NCBI GenBank assembly: GCA_040398525.1
Contig: JBBATY010000013.1
Coordinates: forward strand, 8,667-72,666
Length of the DNA stretch: 64,000 nucleotides
DNA from: VFMC01 sp040398525
Lineage (GTDB): Bacteria; Actinomycetota; Acidimicrobiia; Acidimicrobiales; Ilumatobacteraceae
Direction: 5' to 3'
Part shown: piece after piece, positions 40,862 through 49,475 of the stretch
Numbering within the stretch: position 1 is the stretch's first letter
Layout of the letters: each line of letters starts with the position of its first letter
Program-made: the position numbers and the translations under genes
Notes under the pieces: model-generated
Told to the model about the DNA's origin: nothing
Seen by the model: only the letters and a program-made list of their open reading frames with translations
Database searches by the model: none

Positions 40862-41290
40862 TCAGGCCCAGGCGTTGAGGAACGGGGCCGACAGGTCGGG
40901 CGGGCCGCCGTAGTGCACGGTGAGCTCGCGGCTGGCGAACAGCCACTGACCGTCGATGCGCACATAGCGGTCGTCGTAGTGGGCCAGCAGGATGCCCCGC
41001 GAGTCGTCGGTGCGCAGCCAGTGCTCGTGCACGTACCAGCGGCCCGATCCCGCACCGGCGGCTTCGTCGAGCTCGGCGGTGCCGTTGGCGACGGTCTGCA
41101 CCACGGCCCGGAAGCCGTCCATCGCCGTGTTCCACAGCGCGAGGATCGCGTCGCGGCCCTCGACGCGTCGTCCGCGGCCGAGCTCCCACGTGGCATCGGC
41201 GGCCCAGGTCGAGGCCCACTGCTCGGCGTTGCGGTGCACCACGGCATCCGCGTAGCGGTGGACGAGTGCGGCGATGTGGTGGTTGCTCAT
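40862..41290 (-). CDS. SnoaL/NTF2-fold protein, possible ring-hydroxylase beta-like partner
   Basis: A 142-residue NTF2-like alpha+beta barrel protein: VHRYADAVVHRNAEQWASTW, WELGRGRRVEGRDAILALW, RWYVHEHWLRTDD and GQWLFASRELTVHY. Ring-hydroxylating oxygenase beta subunits share this fold, and its ATG overlaps the stop of the Rieske alpha gene (ATGA). A structural or auxiliary role for that oxygenase is plausible. A free-standing SnoaL-type isomerase or hydroxylase is the alternative. Confidence 0.75.
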   Translation of the reverse strand: MSNHHIAALVHRYADAVVHRNAEQWASTWAADATWELGRGRRVEGRDAILALWNTAMDGFRAVVQTVANGTAELDEAAGAGSGRWYVHEHWLRTDDSRGILLAHYDDRYVRIDGQWLFASRELTVHYGGPPDLSAPFLNAWA

Positions 41291-42669
41291 GTGGTTCGTG
41301 CTCCCTCGGTGATGTAGCGGCGGACCGTGTCGTGCAGGTGGCGGATCCGCACTTCCTGGTAGTTGCCGAGCGTCTGGCCCGGCTTGTGGCTCGCCTTGAA
41401 GCCGCGCGTCTGCGCAGCGAGGTTCACGGTGTCCTGGTCGAGCACCATGGCGAGCCCCGTGGGCAGCCCGGGCACCGTGGTGTAGCTGTCGTCGACGTCG
41501 AGGTCGACCGGCTCGGCGGGTGGCGGCACCTCGCCCGAGCGGGGCTTCGGGCGCAGCACCAAGATCTCGTAGATGCAGTGGTCGGGGTCGTCGCCCTCGG
41601 GTCGGAACCGGTAACAGAGCGGGATCTGCAGCCCGGGGAAGAAGCAGGCGTTGGGGAACAGGAAGTATTCGATCGAGTCGATCGTCTCGCTGACCGAGAG
41701 GTGCCCGAGGTCGCGGTCGTACTGCTCGCCGAGCGCGGCCTGCACGTGGCGGGCGTACACGTCGCGGGCCCGCTCGCCAGGCGGCAGGGTGGGCGTGTCG
41801 CCGTCGGCCCGCCGGTGGCCCATCAGCATGTCGAGCAGGCGCTGCTCGTCGGGGCGGCGGTGCTCGGGCACGTGCGGGCTGGTCGTGGCGATGGTGTGGA
41901 CGAACCGCGACACGTGGTCGCCGAACACGTCGTACTGCGCGTTGGCGTCGCCCGCGGTGTAGATGGTCTGCGAGTGCGTCTCGAGGATGTGGTACGCCTC
42001 GAGGAACGCCTCGAGCGACGCCTTCCAGTTGGCCGGCAGGCGCTTGCGGACGTGCACCTCGACGTAGCGGTCGGCCAGGTCCCAGTCGGCGAAGTGCGCG
42101 GGCAGCACGCCCAGGTACTCCTCGAGCGGCGGTGCGTCGGCGTCGAAGTTGACGAACACGAAGCCACCCCAGGTACCGGTGCGGACCCGCGGCAGCTCGA
42201 ACTCCTCGTCGGTGACGTGCGGGAAGTCCCACCGGCACGGCACCTCGGCGAGGCGGCCGTCGAGGTCCCACGTCCACCCGTGGAACGGGCAGCGCAGCTT
42301 CGGGCTGTAGCCGCTCGACGCCGGCTGCTTGAGCTGCGTGCCGCGATGCAGGCAGGCGTTGTGGAAGGCACGGACGCTGCCGTCGGGCCCGCGCACGACG
42401 ACGGCCGAGCGGTCGCCGATGTCGTACACGTAGTAGTCGCCGGGCTCGGGGATGTGCTCCTCGCGGCACGCCCACTGCCAGGTGCGGCTCCACATGTGCT
42501 GCTGCTCACGGGCCGCCTGGTCGCGCGACGTGAACTCGGCGAAGGGCACGTCGGTGTCGCCGAGGAACTCGTACGACTCCTCGAGCAGCGGCCACGGTGG
42601 CGGGACCGAGTCGCCGGCGATGATGTCGCGGGTGCTCGGCCCCGGGCAGCGCGCCTCGCCAGCGGTCAT
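41287..42669 (-). CDS. Rieske ring-hydroxylating oxygenase, alpha subunit (1)
   Basis: A 460-residue oxygenase. The Rieske [2Fe-2S] site is CLHRG then CPFHGWTWD. The mononuclear Fe region has EAFLEAYHILETHSQ with its two His, and a downstream acidic ligand in the catalytic domain. A segment with RPKPRSGEVPP near the C-terminus is variable. It hydroxylates an aromatic or alicyclic substrate using electrons from a ferredoxin. It overlaps the VOC gene upstream (ATGA) and the NTF2 gene downstream (ATGA), so the three are tightly coupled. Confidence 0.9.
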   Translation of the reverse strand: MTAGEARCPGPSTRDIIAGDSVPPPWPLLEESYEFLGDTDVPFAEFTSRDQAAREQQHMWSRTWQWACREEHIPEPGDYYVYDIGDRSAVVVRGPDGSVRAFHNACLHRGTQLKQPASSGYSPKLRCPFHGWTWDLDGRLAEVPCRWDFPHVTDEEFELPRVRTGTWGGFVFVNFDADAPPLEEYLGVLPAHFADWDLADRYVEVHVRKRLPANWKASLEAFLEAYHILETHSQTIYTAGDANAQYDVFGDHVSRFVHTIATTSPHVPEHRRPDEQRLLDMLMGHRRADGDTPTLPPGERARDVYARHVQAALGEQYDRDLGHLSVSETIDSIEYFLFPNACFFPGLQIPLCYRFRPEGDDPDHCIYEILVLRPKPRSGEVPPPAEPVDLDVDDSYTTVPGLPTGLAMVLDQDTVNLAAQTRGFKASHKPGQTLGNYQEVRIRHLHDTVRRYITEGARTT

Positions 42670-43154
42670 CCGGCCGGCTCCGGCGGAGGGGCGAGCGCGA
42701 AGCGGACCGCGGGGTCGAGGATCTCCTGCAGCTCGACGATGTTGCCGTCGGGGTCGCGTCCGTAGATCGCGCGGAGCCGACCGCCCACCTCGTCGCGGCC
42801 GGGTGGCGGGCCGTGGAAGGTCATCCCGGCAGCGGCGAGCCGTGCGTGCTCGGCGTCGATGTCGACCACGTCGAGGCAGATGTGGGTGTAGCCGTGGTCG
42901 GCCGGGGTGCGGTCCGGGTCGGCGCGGCGGCCCTCGGGCGCCTGGTACTCGAACAGCTCGAGGTAGGCGTTGCCGGCCCGGAGCATCACCTGCCGAGCCG
43001 CCGACCCCGACAGCCCGATCATCCGGTCGATCACCGGCTGGTCGCGCCACGACGTCGACATCACCCGCTCGAAGCCGATGACCTCGGTGTAGAACGCGGC
43101 CAGTCGGTCGAGGTCGGGCGTGGAGATGGCTGCGTGGTGGATCCCCCTGATCAT
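42666..43154 (-). CDS. VOC-family dioxygenase/isomerase-like protein
   Basis: A 162-residue VOC protein: GIHHAAISTPDLDRLAAFYTE, NAYLELFEYQAPEG, YTHICLDVVDIDAEHARLAA and IYGRDPDGNIVELQEIL. The His in IHHAA, His in YTHIC and Glu in IVELQ are the expected metal ligands. Members of this size include methylmalonyl-CoA epimerase-like and extradiol-type enzymes. It is the first gene of the leftward oxygenase operon. A GGGGG run lies before ATG. Confidence 0.82.
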   Translation of the reverse strand: MIRGIHHAAISTPDLDRLAAFYTEVIGFERVMSTSWRDQPVIDRMIGLSGSAARQVMLRAGNAYLELFEYQAPEGRRADPDRTPADHGYTHICLDVVDIDAEHARLAAAGMTFHGPPPGRDEVGGRLRAIYGRDPDGNIVELQEILDPAVRFALAPPPEPAG

Positions 43155-43225
43155 CGTTCGGTCCCCCTTGCCACGGTCGAGCGGTCCATGCCGACCACCG
43201 CCCCGACGCAGGGTAATTTACGCGC

Positions 43226-44581
43226 ATGACCGACGTGACCGAACAGCCGGTGACGGTCCGCGGCACTCCACGCGACAAGGCCCCCGAGCCGGCGCTCAGC
43301 ACCCACCCGTTGCTCGGCGACCGCTACTGGAAGCCCGAGTTCGCCCGGCTCGAGGCCGAGGCGCTGTGGCCGCGTGTGTGGCAGGTGGCCGGGCGCGTCG
43401 ACCAACTGCCCGAGCCGGGCGACTACCTCACCTACGAGATCGGCCGCGACTCGGTGGTTGCAGTGCGCGGCGACGACGGTCGGGTGCGGGTGTTCCACAA
43501 CGTGTGCCAGCACCGCGGCAACCGGCTGGTGGCTGCCGAGGTGGGCACGTTGCGCACCGGCGAGTTCCAGTGCGCCTACCACGGGTGGCGGTTCGGTACC
43601 GACGGGCGGCTGAACTGGGTGCCCGACGAGGACGACTTCGTCGGGGGTAGCCCGTGCGGTGTGCACAACCTGGCCGAGGTCGCCTCCGACACGTGGGCCG
43701 GCTTCGTGTGGTTCAACCTCGACCCCGCCGCCCGGCCGCTGCGCGAGTGGCTGCACCCGGTGGCCGAGCACCTCGACGTGTACCGCATGGAGGACATGAA
43801 GCGCACCCACTGGGTCACCATCGAGGGTGACTGGAACTGGAAGTGCGTGCAGGACAACTTCAACGAGAGCTATCACCTGCCCTTCGTGCACCCCCAGACC
43901 CTGGCCGTGCTGAACGAGCACCACAGCGGCTGCCAGTTCGACATGTACCCCTCGGGCCACGCACGGATGCTCATGCCGGGCGGCGGCCCGGGGCCGCACT
44001 ACCGCGGCAGGCCGGAGCGCACCCTCGCCGGCCTGCGGCCCGACCTCGAGTTCTGGGAGCTCGACCCCGCCGCCTACCGCGACGACCTGCCCGCGCTGCG
44101 CACCGCGCTGCAGCAGCGCAAGCGCGAGCTCGGCGAGGCCAAGGGGTACGACTTCTCGGCGTACTCCGACGAGCAGCTCACCGACAACTACCACTACACG
44201 GTGTTCCCCAACATCTCGTTCAGCATGAAGCCCGACGGGTGCATCTGGCTGCGGTCGGCGCCGCACCCCGTCGACCCGGAGAAGTGCGTGTTCGACATGT
44301 GGTACCTCACGTTGTTCCCGAAGGGGGCTCGCGAGTACTGGTCGAGCTCGATGGGCGAGTGGGTGTCGGTCGACCACCAGGTGCCCCACGAGGTCGGCCG
44401 CGAGGGCGAGGTGTCGTGTGGGCCGGGCATCGACCAGGACGTCGCGATCTGGAAGACCCAGCAGCAGGGGCTGCGGTCGCGTGGCTTCCGCGGCGCGCAG
44501 ATGCCGTTGCAGGAGCGCCGCATCCGCTTCTTCCACGACCAGCTCGACCGGATGCTCGCCATGGGGCCACTCGATGGCTGA
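43226..44581 (+). CDS. Rieske ring-hydroxylating oxygenase, alpha subunit (2)
   Basis: A 451-residue oxygenase of the RHO/SRPBCC alpha type. The Rieske site is CQHRGNRL then CAYHGWRFG. The iron region has KCVQDNFNESYHLPFVHPQ, and further along are FPNISFSMKPDG and DVAIWKTQQQGL. It differs strongly from the oxygenase on the other strand, so the two are not recent duplicates. TAATTT (43214-43219) lies 6 nt before ATG. It overlaps the ferredoxin gene by 8 nt, making a two-component set that still lacks a visible reductase. Confidence 0.9.
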   Translation: MTDVTEQPVTVRGTPRDKAPEPALSTHPLLGDRYWKPEFARLEAEALWPRVWQVAGRVDQLPEPGDYLTYEIGRDSVVAVRGDDGRVRVFHNVCQHRGNRLVAAEVGTLRTGEFQCAYHGWRFGTDGRLNWVPDEDDFVGGSPCGVHNLAEVASDTWAGFVWFNLDPAARPLREWLHPVAEHLDVYRMEDMKRTHWVTIEGDWNWKCVQDNFNESYHLPFVHPQTLAVLNEHHSGCQFDMYPSGHARMLMPGGGPGPHYRGRPERTLAGLRPDLEFWELDPAAYRDDLPALRTALQQRKRELGEAKGYDFSAYSDEQLTDNYHYTVFPNISFSMKPDGCIWLRSAPHPVDPEKCVFDMWYLTLFPKGAREYWSSSMGEWVSVDHQVPHEVGREGEVSCGPGIDQDVAIWKTQQQGLRSRGFRGAQMPLQERRIRFFHDQLDRMLAMGPLDG

Positions 44582-44957
44582 CGCACCGTCCGAAGGGTTG
44601 CCGCTCGGCGACCTGAGCGATCTGCGCGACGGCGAGCTGCGCTGCTTCGGCGCTGTCGGCGCCCACGGGGTCGTGGTGTGCCGTGTCGGGGGCCGGCTCT
44701 ACGCCCTCGACGACAACTGCTCGCACGCCGACACGCCGCTGTCGGAGGGCCGTCTGCGCGGCCACTCACTGGTGTGCCCGCTGCACGGCGCCGCGTTCGA
44801 TGTGCGCGACGGCTCGCACAGTGGTCCGCCCGCCTGGGAGGGCGTCGTGGCCCACGAGGTGGTGGAGGGCGACGGCGTGGCGCGCGTCGTGCTCGGCCAC
44901 CGCGCCCCGCGGTCGGGCCCGACGAGCGCCGACGGCAGCCACCAGCGGACCCGCTGA
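44574..44957 (+). CDS. Rieske-type ferredoxin component
   Basis: A 127-residue soluble Rieske ferredoxin: GAHGVVVCRVGGRLYALDD, then CSHADTPLSEG and CPLHGAAFDVRDG with the two Cys and two His cluster ligands, then a short C-terminal tail. It would carry electrons to the oxygenase encoded just upstream and perhaps to the divergent one. The ATG at 44574 lies within the end of the oxygenase gene in another frame. Confidence 0.88.
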   Translation: MADAPSEGLPLGDLSDLRDGELRCFGAVGAHGVVVCRVGGRLYALDDNCSHADTPLSEGRLRGHSLVCPLHGAAFDVRDGSHSGPPAWEGVVAHEVVEGDGVARVVLGHRAPRSGPTSADGSHQRTR

Positions 44958-44976
44958 CCCGACCCGAGAGGACGTC

Positions 44977-45864
44977 ATGACCGACCCATCGCCTGCTTCC
45001 ATGGGCACATCCCCTGTCCCCACCGGCTCGGGCGGTCGCCTCGCCGGCAAGGTCGCCGTCATCACGGGCGGCGCAAGTGGCATCGGCGAGGGCACCGTCC
45101 GCCGGTTCGTCGCCGAGGGAGCCCGGGTCGTCGTGGCCGACCTGCAGCACGAGGCCGGCCGTGCCCTAGTGGCCGAGCTGGGCGACGCCACGCGGTTCGC
45201 CCCCACCGACGTGACGTCCGAGGCCGATGTGGCGGCAGCGGTCGACCTCGCAGTGGCCGAGTTCGGGCAGCTCGACGTGATGTTCAACAACGCGGGCGTG
45301 GTGGGCGTGGTCGGACGGATCAGCGACACGCCCGTCGAGGCATGGGACAGCACCATTGCCGTGCTGCTGCGCGGCGTGTTCCTGGGCACCAAGCACGCGG
45401 CACGGGTGATGCGACCGCAGCGCTCGGGCGTGATCCTCAACACGACGAGCACCGCCGGCGTGCTCGGCGGCCTCGGGCCGCACGCCTACACCGCCGCCAA
45501 GCACGGCGTGATCGGGCTCACCCGCTCGGTGGCCAACGAGCTGGCGGCGGACGGCATCCGGGTCAACGCGATCGCGCCGGGCAACACCGTCACTGCCATG
45601 ACCGCCACGGTCACTACGGGCGACGTGAGCGACCTCGACGGCGCCACCGAGCGGATCGCGGCGATGTCGCCGCTCGGGTACGCGGGCTTCCCCGCCGACA
45701 TCGCGGCCGCCGCGCTGTTCCTCGCCAGCGACGAGGCGCGCTACATCACCGGGCACACGCTCGTGGTCGACGCCGGGCAGACCGCGTCGGGGCTCGTGCC
45801 CAACCGCTTCAACACCGGCTCGAACCGGCAGTTCCTCGAGGCCGGCCGGATCAACCGAGCCTGA
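44977..45864 (+). CDS. SDR family oxidoreductase (cis-diol dehydrogenase-like)
   Basis: A 295-residue SDR with VITGGASGIGEGTVRRF, Asp at the end of strand 2 (VVADLQ, favouring NAD+), FNNAG, Ser/Thr in ILNTTSTAG and catalytic Tyr/Lys in AYTAAKHGV. The C-terminus extends beyond a typical SDR. It follows the Rieske ferredoxin by 19 nt with GAGAGGA before ATG, so a role in oxidising the oxygenase product (for example a cis-dihydrodiol) is likely but unproven. Confidence 0.85.
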   Translation: MTDPSPASMGTSPVPTGSGGRLAGKVAVITGGASGIGEGTVRRFVAEGARVVVADLQHEAGRALVAELGDATRFAPTDVTSEADVAAAVDLAVAEFGQLDVMFNNAGVVGVVGRISDTPVEAWDSTIAVLLRGVFLGTKHAARVMRPQRSGVILNTTSTAGVLGGLGPHAYTAAKHGVIGLTRSVANELAADGIRVNAIAPGNTVTAMTATVTTGDVSDLDGATERIAAMSPLGYAGFPADIAAAALFLASDEARYITGHTLVVDAGQTASGLVPNRFNTGSNRQFLEAGRINRA

Positions 45865-45868
45865 TCCG
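45847..45868 (+). terminator. hairpin spanning the SDR stop codon
   Basis: CGGATCA, 8-nt loop, TGATCCG, with the SDR stop TGA inside the right arm. It is followed by two copies of GATCGGCGGAGGCC (45877-45890 and 45892-45905). No T-tract. Confidence 0.35.
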
Positions 45869-45876
45869 CTGAACCG

Positions 45877-45905
45877 GATCGGCGGAGGCCAGATCGGCGG
45901 AGGCC
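45877..45905. repeat. 14-bp tandem direct repeat
   Basis: GATCGGCGGAGGCC twice with a 15-bp period, 26 nt upstream of the -10 box of the NTF2 gene at 45944. It could be a regulator site or slippage. Confidence 0.6.
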
Positions 45906-45943
45906 GGGCAGGTCGCTACCTGGCCACCAGTAGGGTGGCGCAC

Positions 45944-46375
45944 ATGCAGTCCCTGGTCGACGAGCGCGACATCGTGCGGGTGGCGCTGCGCTATGCGCGT
46001 GCGCTCGACACCAAGGACTGGGCGTTGCTCGACGAGGTGTTCCTGCCCGACGCCACCGCCGAGCTCGGTTCTCGGACGCTGCTCGAGGGGATCGAGGCGA
46101 TCCGGCAGCGGATCCGCACGGCCCTCGAGGCGCTCGATGCCAGCCAGCACCTCGTCGGCAACCACGAGGTCGATGTCGTGGCCGACACGGCGACGCACCG
46201 GTGCTACGTCCAGGCGCAGCACGTTCGCCGTGCCGCGCCCGGTGGCCCCAACTACATCGTCGCGGGCATCTACGAGGACCGGCTCGTGCGCACAGCCACC
46301 GGATGGCGGATCGCACACCGGACGCTCTCCGTGACGTGGACCGAGGGCAACCTGGCCGTGGTCCGCCCCGGCTGA
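45944..46375 (+). CDS. SnoaL/NTF2-fold protein
   Basis: A 143-residue NTF2-like protein: VRVALRYARALDTKDWALLDEVF, TLLEGIEAIRQRI, HLVGNHEVDVV, YEDRLVRTATGWRIAHRTL. Similar in size to the NTF2 protein at 40862 but only distantly alike. It is a second candidate auxiliary or beta-like subunit, or an isomerase/dehydratase. TAGGGT (45931-45936) lies 7 nt before ATG, so it has its own leaderless promoter. Confidence 0.8.
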   Translation: MQSLVDERDIVRVALRYARALDTKDWALLDEVFLPDATAELGSRTLLEGIEAIRQRIRTALEALDASQHLVGNHEVDVVADTATHRCYVQAQHVRRAAPGGPNYIVAGIYEDRLVRTATGWRIAHRTLSVTWTEGNLAVVRPG

Positions 46376-46411
46376 CCTGTCGCGACCGGGGTCGACGCGA
46401 TCGACCCCCCG

Positions 46412-46729
46412 CTACCGCAGGTGGTCGTCGACCGGGGTGAGCAGCACCGGCTCGAAGAACTCGGCGACGGCATCCTCCATCGCTGCACCGGCGGCCTCGA
46501 TCTCGGCATCGTCGTCGCCCGGTTGCGCGAACGCAGCCCGGCGCGCTTCGGTGCTCGGCCATTGTGCGTAGGCGTACCAGAGGCCGTCGTCGCCGCGGTG
46601 CAGCCGCGACCCGAGCGAGCCCCGTTCGAGCAGGGCGCGGGTCACCACGGCCCAGGCCTCGGCGAAGCGGTCCTCGTGGCCAGGCGTGAGCCGCCAGCGG
46701 TAGAGCACGACCACATCTGGCGTCGACAT
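46412..46729 (-). CDS. ABM-like monooxygenase-fold protein
   Basis: A 105-residue alpha+beta ferredoxin-like protein: VVVLYRWRLTPGHEDRFAEAW, LGSRLHRGDDGLWYAYAQWPS, RRAAFAQPGDDDAE and FEPVLLTPVDDHLR. This is the antibiotic-biosynthesis-monooxygenase/EthD-type fold; activity unknown. TACGCT lies 7 nt before ATG. It is convergent with the NTF2 gene. Confidence 0.7.
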   Translation of the reverse strand: MSTPDVVVLYRWRLTPGHEDRFAEAWAVVTRALLERGSLGSRLHRGDDGLWYAYAQWPSTEARRAAFAQPGDDDAEIEAAGAAMEDAVAEFFEPVLLTPVDDHLR

Positions 46730-46831
46730 CGGGCCGAGCGTACTCGGCGCTCGGCCGCTGCTCGCCGGTGGAAGCGAGCTGCAGCAGGCCGAGTCGATCC
46801 ACTCGGCTACCGTGCCCGTGAGGGGGTGCAC

Positions 46832-47986
46832 ATGTCGACCTATGCCAGCGGCCGATACGTCATCGACATCGACGCGCACATCATGGAGCCGGTCGGATGG
46901 CTGCGTGCCTACGCGCCGGCGGCCGTGCGCGAGCTGATCCCCGAGCTCGGCGTCGATGATCCCGGGTTCGCCGAGCTGCTGGCCGAGGCGCAGCGGCACC
47001 ACGACCGCCGTGCGGCCGAGCCCGAGCTGCGCGCCCGGGCCGAGCTCGAGTACATGACGATGCCCCGCAAGGGGTGGATGTCGCTCGGCGGTTGGGACCC
47101 GGCCGAGCGCACGGTGGCGCTCGATCGCCTCGGCTTCGACCGCCAACTGGTGTTCCCCACCGGATCGTTCCCGCAGGTCATGAGCACACCGGTGGCCGCC
47201 CGGGCCGAGGCCGCGCGGGCGATGAACCGGGGCCTGCTCGAGTTCTGTCACGACCCGCGCCTGCTGGCCACCGCCTACGTGCCGTTCGAGTTCGGCCCCG
47301 AGGTCGCCGTCGGGTTCGTGGCCCAGGCGGCGCGTGACGGCGTCGGCGCCATCATGGTCGACTCGATCCCGTCGCCACACCAGCCGAGCTTCACCCATCC
47401 CGACTTCGACCCCGTGTGGGCGGCCGCGCAGGACGCCGGCCTGGCGGTGCTCCTCCACGTCGGCGCCGACCAGAACTACCGCCCGGTGCCGAAGGTCTTC
47501 TTCGACAACGGGCGCGACATGGCCCACGTCCGCTCGGACGCCCCCGGTGATCCGCTCTCGTTCATGGCGATCGGCTACCCGGGTGAGCTGTTCCTCGCTG
47601 CGCTGGTGTACGACGGTGTGCTCGAGAAGTTCCCCCGGTTGCGCATCGGCGTCACCGAGCTGGGCGCCACATGGCTCCCGTCGTTCCTCCATTTCATCGA
47701 CACCGGCCTGCGCTCGTTCCGCGCCATCCAAGACCTGTCGCACCTGTCGATGAAGCCCTCGGAGTACCTGCGCCGCCAGGTGGTGGTGAGCCCCTTCGCC
47801 GGTGAGGATGTCGGCTGGGTGATCGAGCAGGCGGGGGCCGAGATGGTGGCGTTCTCGTCGGATTACCCGCACCACGAGGGCACCGACGACCCGATCCGGC
47901 GCTTCGAGGCCAGCATGACGGGGATCGACGACGACGCCCGCGACGCGTTCTACCACGGCAACGGCCAGCGGCTGCTCGCGCTGTAG
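46832..47986 (+). CDS. amidohydrolase-2 family (ACMSD-like) hydrolase/decarboxylase
   Basis: A 384-residue TIM-barrel metalloenzyme. The first metal pair is in IDIDAHIMEP (D-x-H). A barrel His is in AVLLHVGADQ, and the last metal region is VAFSSDYPHHEGTDDP. The family includes ACMSD and other non-oxidative decarboxylases and ring-opening hydrolases in aromatic breakdown. The chemistry here would fit a step after ring oxygenation. TACCGT (46807-46812) gives a leader of about 15 nt with AGGGGG (46821-46826) before ATG. It precedes the TauD gene by 11 nt. Confidence 0.85.
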   Translation: MSTYASGRYVIDIDAHIMEPVGWLRAYAPAAVRELIPELGVDDPGFAELLAEAQRHHDRRAAEPELRARAELEYMTMPRKGWMSLGGWDPAERTVALDRLGFDRQLVFPTGSFPQVMSTPVAARAEAARAMNRGLLEFCHDPRLLATAYVPFEFGPEVAVGFVAQAARDGVGAIMVDSIPSPHQPSFTHPDFDPVWAAAQDAGLAVLLHVGADQNYRPVPKVFFDNGRDMAHVRSDAPGDPLSFMAIGYPGELFLAALVYDGVLEKFPRLRIGVTELGATWLPSFLHFIDTGLRSFRAIQDLSHLSMKPSEYLRRQVVVSPFAGEDVGWVIEQAGAEMVAFSSDYPHHEGTDDPIRRFEASMTGIDDDARDAFYHGNGQRLLAL

Positions 47987-47997
47987 GAACCGACAGG

Positions 47998-48873
47998 GTG
48001 CTCACGCTCACACCGCTGCACACTGACTTCGGCGTGGAGGTGCACGACGTCGACCTGCGCGAGGTGACGTCGACGCACCTGTACCCGGCGTTGCGGACGG
48101 CGTTCGAGGAGCACTCACTGCTGCTGTTCCGCAGCCAGGCACTCGACGACGCCGCGCACCTGCGGTTCGCGAGCCTGTTCGGCCCGATCGAGGACCGTGC
48201 GAACGGGGCGATGGGCGCCACACCGCGCCTCGACAACGTCAGCAACCTGCGCGACGACGGCACCGTGGCGCCACCGGACGACCTGCTCGCCCTCGACCTG
48301 ATGGGCAACCAGTTGTGGCACACCGACAGCATCTTCCTGCCGGTGCCGGCGCTGGCCAACGTGCTCGCGGCACGTGTGCTGAGCAGCACCGGCGGCGAGA
48401 CCCAGCTGTGCTCGACCCGGGCCGCCTGGCGCGATCTGCCCGAGGCCCTGCGGAAGCGGGTCGACGGTGCCGTGCTGTGGCACCGTCTCGCCCACTCGCG
48501 ACGCGACCTGTCGCCCGTGCTGGTGGAACGCCACCGCGAACGCTTCCCCGACCAGGCATGGCGCTCGCTGTGGGTGAACCCGGTGAACGGTCGACCTGCG
48601 CTGTACCTCGCCTCGCACACGTTCGCCGTCGACGGCCTGCCCGACGACGAGGCCCAGCAGTTGATCGACGAGTTGATCGACGTCTGCACCCGGCCGGAGC
48701 GGGTGTACACCCACCATTGGCGAGTGGGCGACGTGCTCGTGTGGGACGAGCGGGCCACCCTCCATCGTGGCCGGCCGTGGCCCTACGACGAGGAGCGCAC
48801 CCTGGCCAGCGTGTGCGTCTCGGCCGGCGAGGCCGATGGTGTGGCGAGCGTGCGTGTCGGCGAGGCCGGGTAG
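47998..48873 (+). CDS. TauD/TfdA-type 2-oxoglutarate dioxygenase
   Basis: A 291-residue Fe(II)/2OG dioxygenase. The iron ligands are His and Asp in LWHTDSIF near residue 105 and the distal His in ATLHRGRPWPYDEERT, where the following Arg binds 2-oxoglutarate. Members include TauD, TfdA and related ether- or sulfonate-cleaving enzymes. GTG at 47998 lies 11 nt after the amidohydrolase stop, so the two are an operon. Confidence 0.88.
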   Translation: MLTLTPLHTDFGVEVHDVDLREVTSTHLYPALRTAFEEHSLLLFRSQALDDAAHLRFASLFGPIEDRANGAMGATPRLDNVSNLRDDGTVAPPDDLLALDLMGNQLWHTDSIFLPVPALANVLAARVLSSTGGETQLCSTRAAWRDLPEALRKRVDGAVLWHRLAHSRRDLSPVLVERHRERFPDQAWRSLWVNPVNGRPALYLASHTFAVDGLPDDEAQQLIDELIDVCTRPERVYTHHWRVGDVLVWDERATLHRGRPWPYDEERTLASVCVSAGEADGVASVRVGEAG

Positions 48874-48874
48874 A

Positions 48875-48896
48875 CCGCTACTGCCTGCCGCTACTG
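48875..48896. promoter_or_regulatory. direct repeat at the tetR promoter
   Basis: CCGCTACTG occurs at 48875-48883 and 48888-48896, the second overlapping the TACTGT -10 box (48892-48897). Possible regulator site. The 13-bp period is not a whole helical turn, so this is a weak candidate. Confidence 0.35.
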
Positions 48897-48906
48897 TCGA
48901 CAGGCG

Positions 48907-49449
48907 ATGGGCCATCGGCACTCCAAGGACGAGATGCTCGCAGCAGCGGCCGATGTGGCGCGCGCCGACGGCCTCGCCGGGCTGACCTTCGCCAAGGTGG
49001 CCGCGCGGCTCGGCACCAGCGACCGGATGGTCGTCTACTACTTCCCGACGAAGGCGACGCTCGAGGAGGAGGTGGCTCGCGCCCTCGGCGCCGAGTTGAT
49101 GGCCGTGCTCGATCGAGCGTTCGGCAGCGATCGGCGCCCCGCCGACGACCTGTTCCGTGCTGCGTGGAAGGTGCTCGCCACGCCGAAGGTCGACCCCACC
49201 TTCCGGCTGTTCCTCGAACTGGTCGGCCAGGCCAGCTCGCGCCGTGCGCCCTACGACCGGCTGGCCGCGGAGATGCTGCGCGTGTGGTCGGAGTGGCTCG
49301 CCGAGCGGGTCGACGCGCCGAGCCGCGCCCAGCGCCTGTCGAGCGCGTTGGGGCTCATCGCCCGGCTCGACGGGTTGTTGCTGGTGCGGCTCACGCTGGG
49401 GTCGAAGGAGGCCCAGCGGGCGTTCGAGGCGATGGCCCGCGGCGCGTAG
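48907..49449 (+). CDS. TetR-family regulator
   Basis: A 180-residue repressor. The helix-turn-helix has GLAGLTFAKVAARLGTSDRMVVYYFPTKATL in pieces (LTFAKVAARLG, RMVVYYFPTK). The rest is a small helical ligand domain. TACTGT lies 9 nt before ATG. It is convergent with the hydrolase gene at 49476, whose promoter has a perfect 22-bp operator-like palindrome. Confidence 0.88.
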   Translation: MGHRHSKDEMLAAAADVARADGLAGLTFAKVAARLGTSDRMVVYYFPTKATLEEEVARALGAELMAVLDRAFGSDRRPADDLFRAAWKVLATPKVDPTFRLFLELVGQASSRRAPYDRLAAEMLRVWSEWLAERVDAPSRAQRLSSALGLIARLDGLLLVRLTLGSKEAQRAFEAMARGA

Positions 49450-49475
49450 CCGGGCTGCGTCGGCCGTCGCGCAGC

